Assembly (NCBI RefSeq): GCF_025947365.1 | Contig: NZ_CP110012.1 | Location: forward strand, 4,712,001-4,776,000 | DNA: 64,000 nt | Origin: Flavobacterium sp. N502540 | GTDB lineage: Bacteria; Bacteroidota; Bacteroidia; Flavobacteriales; Flavobacteriaceae | Direction: 5' to 3' | Shown here: in pieces, positions 60,869 through 64,000 of the stretch | Numbering within the stretch: the stretch's first letter is position 1 | Layout of the letters: every line of letters begins with the position of its first letter | Position numbers and translations under genes: made by a program | Notes under the pieces: generated by a model | The model's database searches: none | Told to the model about the DNA's origin: nothing | Seen by the model: only the letters and a program-made list of their open reading frames with translations

Positions 60869-62695
60869 TTATTTGATTAAAAGCGCTTCGAGTATTTTAG
60901 AGTAGATTTCTGTGTTTTGATAGACTCCCATAAAATTGGCAGCTCCGGGTCCATATGCAAAAACCGGAACAGGTACCGCTGTGTGATCGTTTGTACTAAA
61001 ACTGCCCTGTACATAACCTTTTTCGATGCTTCCATCAATTAAGGAAAGTCCTCCGGTTTCGTGATCTGCTGTTACGATTAAAAGTGTTTCCTGGTTCTGA
61101 TCGACAAATTCCATGGCTTGTCCTACCAGTTTATCAAAATCAAGCATTTCACGAACCACATATTCCAGGTCATTTTTATGTCCGCCATAATCAATTTGTG
61201 CACCTTCAGCCATTACAAAAAAGGGATTTTTTGTTTTTGAAAAAACGGTTGTCGTCTTCGCCAAAGATTTTGCTAAAAAATCACCTCTTCCCTCTTTCAT
61301 CGAAACTACCGAAGCATCATCTACTACTATAAATCGTGAATTTTTAATGGTGTCCAGACTTTTAAACTGATCTGAAAAAGTATAGCCTTTCTCCGTTATC
61401 ATTTTAGACAGGTCTCTACCGTCTTTTCTGTTATTAAATTCTTTTGTGCCTCCTCCAATCAAAATATCAGACGGATTAGCAAGAAAATCTGCAGCAATTG
61501 GTTCACTTAAAGTTCTTTCAGATTGATGCGCGTAAAAAGCTGCCGGGGTAGCATCCGTAATATTTCCTGCCGAAATAATAGCCGTTTTATACTTTTTCCT
61601 GGCCAGTTGCTGAGTGATTAGTTCCAACCCTTTTCCGTTTTCATCGACACTGATAAATCGGTTATTGGTTTTATGACCTGTTGCCATTGCTGTAGCTCCC
61701 GCAGCCGAATCGGTAATATAACTGTCTGACGATTTAGTGATCGACAATCCCTGAGTCGGAATATTAAAAAGGTTCAGTTGTCCTTTATTGGCTGTATAAC
61801 CGGCGTAAATCTGAGTAAGTCCCATTCCGTCGCCAATAAGCAGAATTACATTTTTCGGACGGCTGTTTTTAGAAAATAAAGCTGTATTCTTAGGTTTATA
61901 GGCCTGATAAAATGACGTGTTCTGATAAAAAGTAGTTTTTATTTTCTGAATGAACTGTGTCAATGCCGGCACATTATCAGTACCTATATAATCGACTTTT
62001 AAATTCATTAAAGTCATCCAGGTGTTTACATTATCGGATGTTGACCAGAACCTGATTTTTTTATTCTGTGCATGAACTTTTTTAATGACCGACTGTACTT
62101 TTTCTAAATCAGCCTGGGTCATTACTCCTTTTCCGTTCCAAACGGTGAGTTCTTTTAAATCTTCGCTAATCATTTCGACACGTGACAATTGCTCCGGAGA
62201 ATAGGTTTCATTTCTTCTTCCGTCAAAATAGATAAACTCAGGATATTGATTCCAGTTTAATGGTTCAGGTCTGTTTCCTGAAATAACTACTTTTAGATTT
62301 TTGTTTGAAGTCAAATCGGGATACGTTTTAAGCTGTTGCACAATCACTTTAAGTGTAGTATCAGCTTCTGATTTTATATCGATCATTAGGATTAAAGGCT
62401 TATTCTCAGGGTAAACTTTACCTTCTAAGTTTTTTATCTTCTTCGACAAAGGGTCCAAATAAAGACTTCGCAGTGTATTGTACGTTTTGATTTCGGCTGA
62501 AGTATGTGCTACCAAAAGCTCATTATTGCTCAGAAAAACATCCGCTTCGATAACGCCGGCTTCATTGGAATAGGCTTCATAAAAAGGCAATTTACCTGCA
62601 TTATCATTGTGCGAATGAATATTAGCAGAACTGTATTCCTGTGCCTGCGCAAACAGAAAAAAATGAAGGCTAAAAAGTATAATTATTTTTTTCAT
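60869..62695 (-). CDS. Phosphodiesterase-like domain fused to alkaline phosphatase
   Basis: 608 residues from the ATG at 62695 (the longer frame to 62752 would precede the signal peptide). Signal peptide ending AQAQ. Residues about 20-260 resemble the GDPD/PI-PLC-like TIM barrel (ANIHSHNDNAGKLPFYEAYS, IEADVFLSNNELLVAHT, ILMIDIKSEAD). From about 275 comes an alkaline phosphatase: LIGDGMG (metal), the nucleophile Ser in DSAAGATAMATGHK, EGAQIDYGGH and TADHETGG. The product should free phosphate from phosphodiesters and monoesters in the periplasm. Next to a SusD gene, 302 bp away on the same strand. Confidence 0.93.
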   Translation of the reverse strand: MKKIIILFSLHFFLFAQAQEYSSANIHSHNDNAGKLPFYEAYSNEAGVIEADVFLSNNELLVAHTSAEIKTYNTLRSLYLDPLSKKIKNLEGKVYPENKPLILMIDIKSEADTTLKVIVQQLKTYPDLTSNKNLKVVISGNRPEPLNWNQYPEFIYFDGRRNETYSPEQLSRVEMISEDLKELTVWNGKGVMTQADLEKVQSVIKKVHAQNKKIRFWSTSDNVNTWMTLMNLKVDYIGTDNVPALTQFIQKIKTTFYQNTSFYQAYKPKNTALFSKNSRPKNVILLIGDGMGLTQIYAGYTANKGQLNLFNIPTQGLSITKSSDSYITDSAAGATAMATGHKTNNRFISVDENGKGLELITQQLARKKYKTAIISAGNITDATPAAFYAHQSERTLSEPIAADFLANPSDILIGGGTKEFNNRKDGRDLSKMITEKGYTFSDQFKSLDTIKNSRFIVVDDASVVSMKEGRGDFLAKSLAKTTTVFSKTKNPFFVMAEGAQIDYGGHKNDLEYVVREMLDFDKLVGQAMEFVDQNQETLLIVTADHETGGLSLIDGSIEKGYVQGSFSTNDHTAVPVPVFAYGPGAANFMGVYQNTEIYSKILEALLIK

Positions 62696-62997
62696 TACAA
62701 ATAAAATTAATTCAATTCTAAAATGGTCTTCAAGAATTAGAAGATAAGCCACAGATTAAAAAGATCTCCACAGATTTCTTTAACCCGTTGCGTGTACTTA
62801 ATACAAAAATCATTTAACACATCGTCCCGATGCATTGGGATAGGTCTATAAAAGAATATAAGAAGAAGCGTGTTTCGTACACATAGCTTTAAACCTAGCT
62901 AAAATATGTAGATTGTTTGCATTTTCTTTACAACTGCAAGCTCCACAACTGAGCCTGCAGCGTAAAAAAAAATAAACAAACAAAATGAAACTATTAC

Positions 62998-64000
62998 TTA
63001 CCAGCCTTTGTTCTGAAAAAGGGCTCCTTTACTCACGGCAATTTCATCCGGCGGTATTGGCCACACATGATGAATGGCAGGATTAAAATTACGGGCAGGA
63101 TAAATCACTGTTCCGTTGTAATGGTGTAAAGGTTTTGCATAAGTCGCCTGAGCATCGCCCCAGCGTACTAAATCGAAATGACGGTCAGTCCATTCTCCTG
63201 CCAGCTCACAACGTCTTTCTTTTTTCAGATCTGTTAGTGTGGCTCCTCCAATGCTTGGTAAACCGGCACGATTTCGAATCATGTTTATTTCGGTATCAGC
63301 ACTTAGTCCTTTCATTAATTTTGCCTCAGCCAACATCAGGATTACATCCGCATAACGCAAAAGAGGCAGGTTTAAAGCTGTTGAAGGTTTGTCTCCGTTT
63401 GCATTTACATAACGAATATCAATTCCGCCCGAAGTAGTTTTTGGATAACCGAAGGGCTCCATGTATTTTTTAAACTGATAACCGGTTCTGTTACTTGAAC
63501 TGACAATATATTTTCCTTCATTAAAAGTGGCTAATTCACCAAAGTACATAAACTTGTCTCCTTTTTGAAGAATTGTGGCACTTCGTCTTTTATCAGCAGA
63601 ATCATACGTATCGAACAATTCTTTAGTAGGATAAAAATTTCCCCAGCCGTTGTAAACTCCCCAGCCTTTATCTTCCAGACATACTCCCGGAAAAATAGAT
63701 CCTAAGCTTGTGTTTTCGGCACTCGAGGTTACGGACCAAATGTACTCTGACGACCAGTTGTTTTTAATTTTAAAAACATCTTCGAAATTATCCAGTAATT
63801 TGTGTTTTCCACTGTTGACAATCATATTAGCATACTTAATCGCATTGTCCCAGTCTTTTGCATACAAATAGGTACGCACCAAATATCCCCATGCTGCAGT
63901 TTTATGAGCACGTCCGTAATTGTCTGAACTAAGTTCACTGAAATAAGGCAATAAATCGGCAGCTTTAATGAGATCGGCAGCGATATAGGCGTAGTTTTCG
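62998..64000 (-). CDS. SusD/RagB-family outer-membrane lipoprotein, 5' end outside window
   Basis: The frame is open to the window edge, about 333 visible residues. SusD features: helical TPR-like segment AHKTAAWGYLVRTYLYAKDW with DWDNAIKYANMIVNSG, LPLLRYADVILMLAEAKLMK, the INMIRNRAGLPS segment, RRCELAGEWTDRHFDLVRWG, and the C-terminal HVWPIPPDEIA. SusD proteins cap a SusC/TonB porin and capture substrates on the cell surface; the SusC gene would lie further upstream, outside the window. The substrate is unknown. The phosphatase gene downstream suggests organic phosphate, which is inference. Confidence 0.93.
   Translation of the reverse strand, partial: ENYAYIAADLIKAADLLPYFSELSSDNYGRAHKTAAWGYLVRTYLYAKDWDNAIKYANMIVNSGKHKLLDNFEDVFKIKNNWSSEYIWSVTSSAENTSLGSIFPGVCLEDKGWGVYNGWGNFYPTKELFDTYDSADKRRSATILQKGDKFMYFGELATFNEGKYIVSSSNRTGYQFKKYMEPFGYPKTTSGGIDIRYVNANGDKPSTALNLPLLRYADVILMLAEAKLMKGLSADTEINMIRNRAGLPSIGGATLTDLKKERRCELAGEWTDRHFDLVRWGDAQATYAKPLHHYNGTVIYPARNFNPAIHHVWPIPPDEIAVSKGALFQNKGW

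Overview
The window looks like chromosomal DNA of a Bacteroidota bacterium, most likely Flavobacterium or a close relative. The base composition is AT-rich. It carries a SusD-family protein, a TonB receptor behind an ECF-sigma/FecR pair, DUF4249, a type IX secretion (T9SS) sorting domain, LytTR/LytS-type signalling, many lipoproteins, and few clear -35/-10 promoters but some TTG/TTTG-type ones. No rRNA, tRNA, CRISPR array or intact transposase was seen. All calls come from reading the sequence; no database search was run.

Layout. 1-4984 (minus): a run of small lipoproteins and small membrane proteins of mostly unknown function, two of them preceded by a duplicated ~80 bp upstream region. 5197-7874 (minus): a TPR-containing LytS-type sensor kinase and its LytTR response regulator, translationally coupled. 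8131-9861 (plus): two lipoproteins. 9862-16792: an accessory region with a paralogous pair of unrecognised proteins, an orphan immunity-like gene beside an RHS remnant, an orphan mreC, a 55-residue peptide with a RiPP/bacteriocin-type leader, and a leaderless amidase-SH3 next to a coiled-coil membrane protein. 16793-17742: a REP-like inverted pair. 17743-21771 (plus): a possible defence cluster of two PD-(D/E)XK nucleases, a P-loop protein, a GIY-YIG-like protein and a membrane protein.

21997-26678: ordinary genes (GH20 hexosaminidase, TrmH-type methyltransferase, DUF4386, DUF2975 plus an XRE regulator). 26814-38206: a metal, probably copper, homeostasis island. It contains an HYC_CC_PP-like protein, TolC, an RND pump, a Met-rich fusion protein and a YHS/TRASH-like lipoprotein in one operon, then CopZ-like, CopA and an AraC regulator carrying a CxxC metal-binding-like head. 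Between CopZ and CopA lies a repeat field with a REP-like unit, five 121 bp tandem copies and a folded intergenic element.

39211-49494 (minus) is a polymorphic-toxin operon: a T9SS-sorted beta-propeller-like protein, an RHS-like protein ending in six DUF5977-type repeats, a DUF6443-RHS protein with a GNAT-like C-terminal tip, and a small PH-like putative immunity protein. 49884-54781 holds unrelated secreted and cytosolic proteins, including a lysozyme-family protein and a META-domain lipoprotein.

54963-60469 (minus) is an ECF sigma / small protein / FecR / TonB receptor / DUF4249 uptake operon. A 286 bp tandem duplication straddles the fecR-tonB junction; it created a chimeric mini-ORF and shows mutually exclusive hairpins with a compensatory change. 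The window ends with a phosphodiesterase-like/alkaline-phosphatase fusion and a truncated SusD gene.
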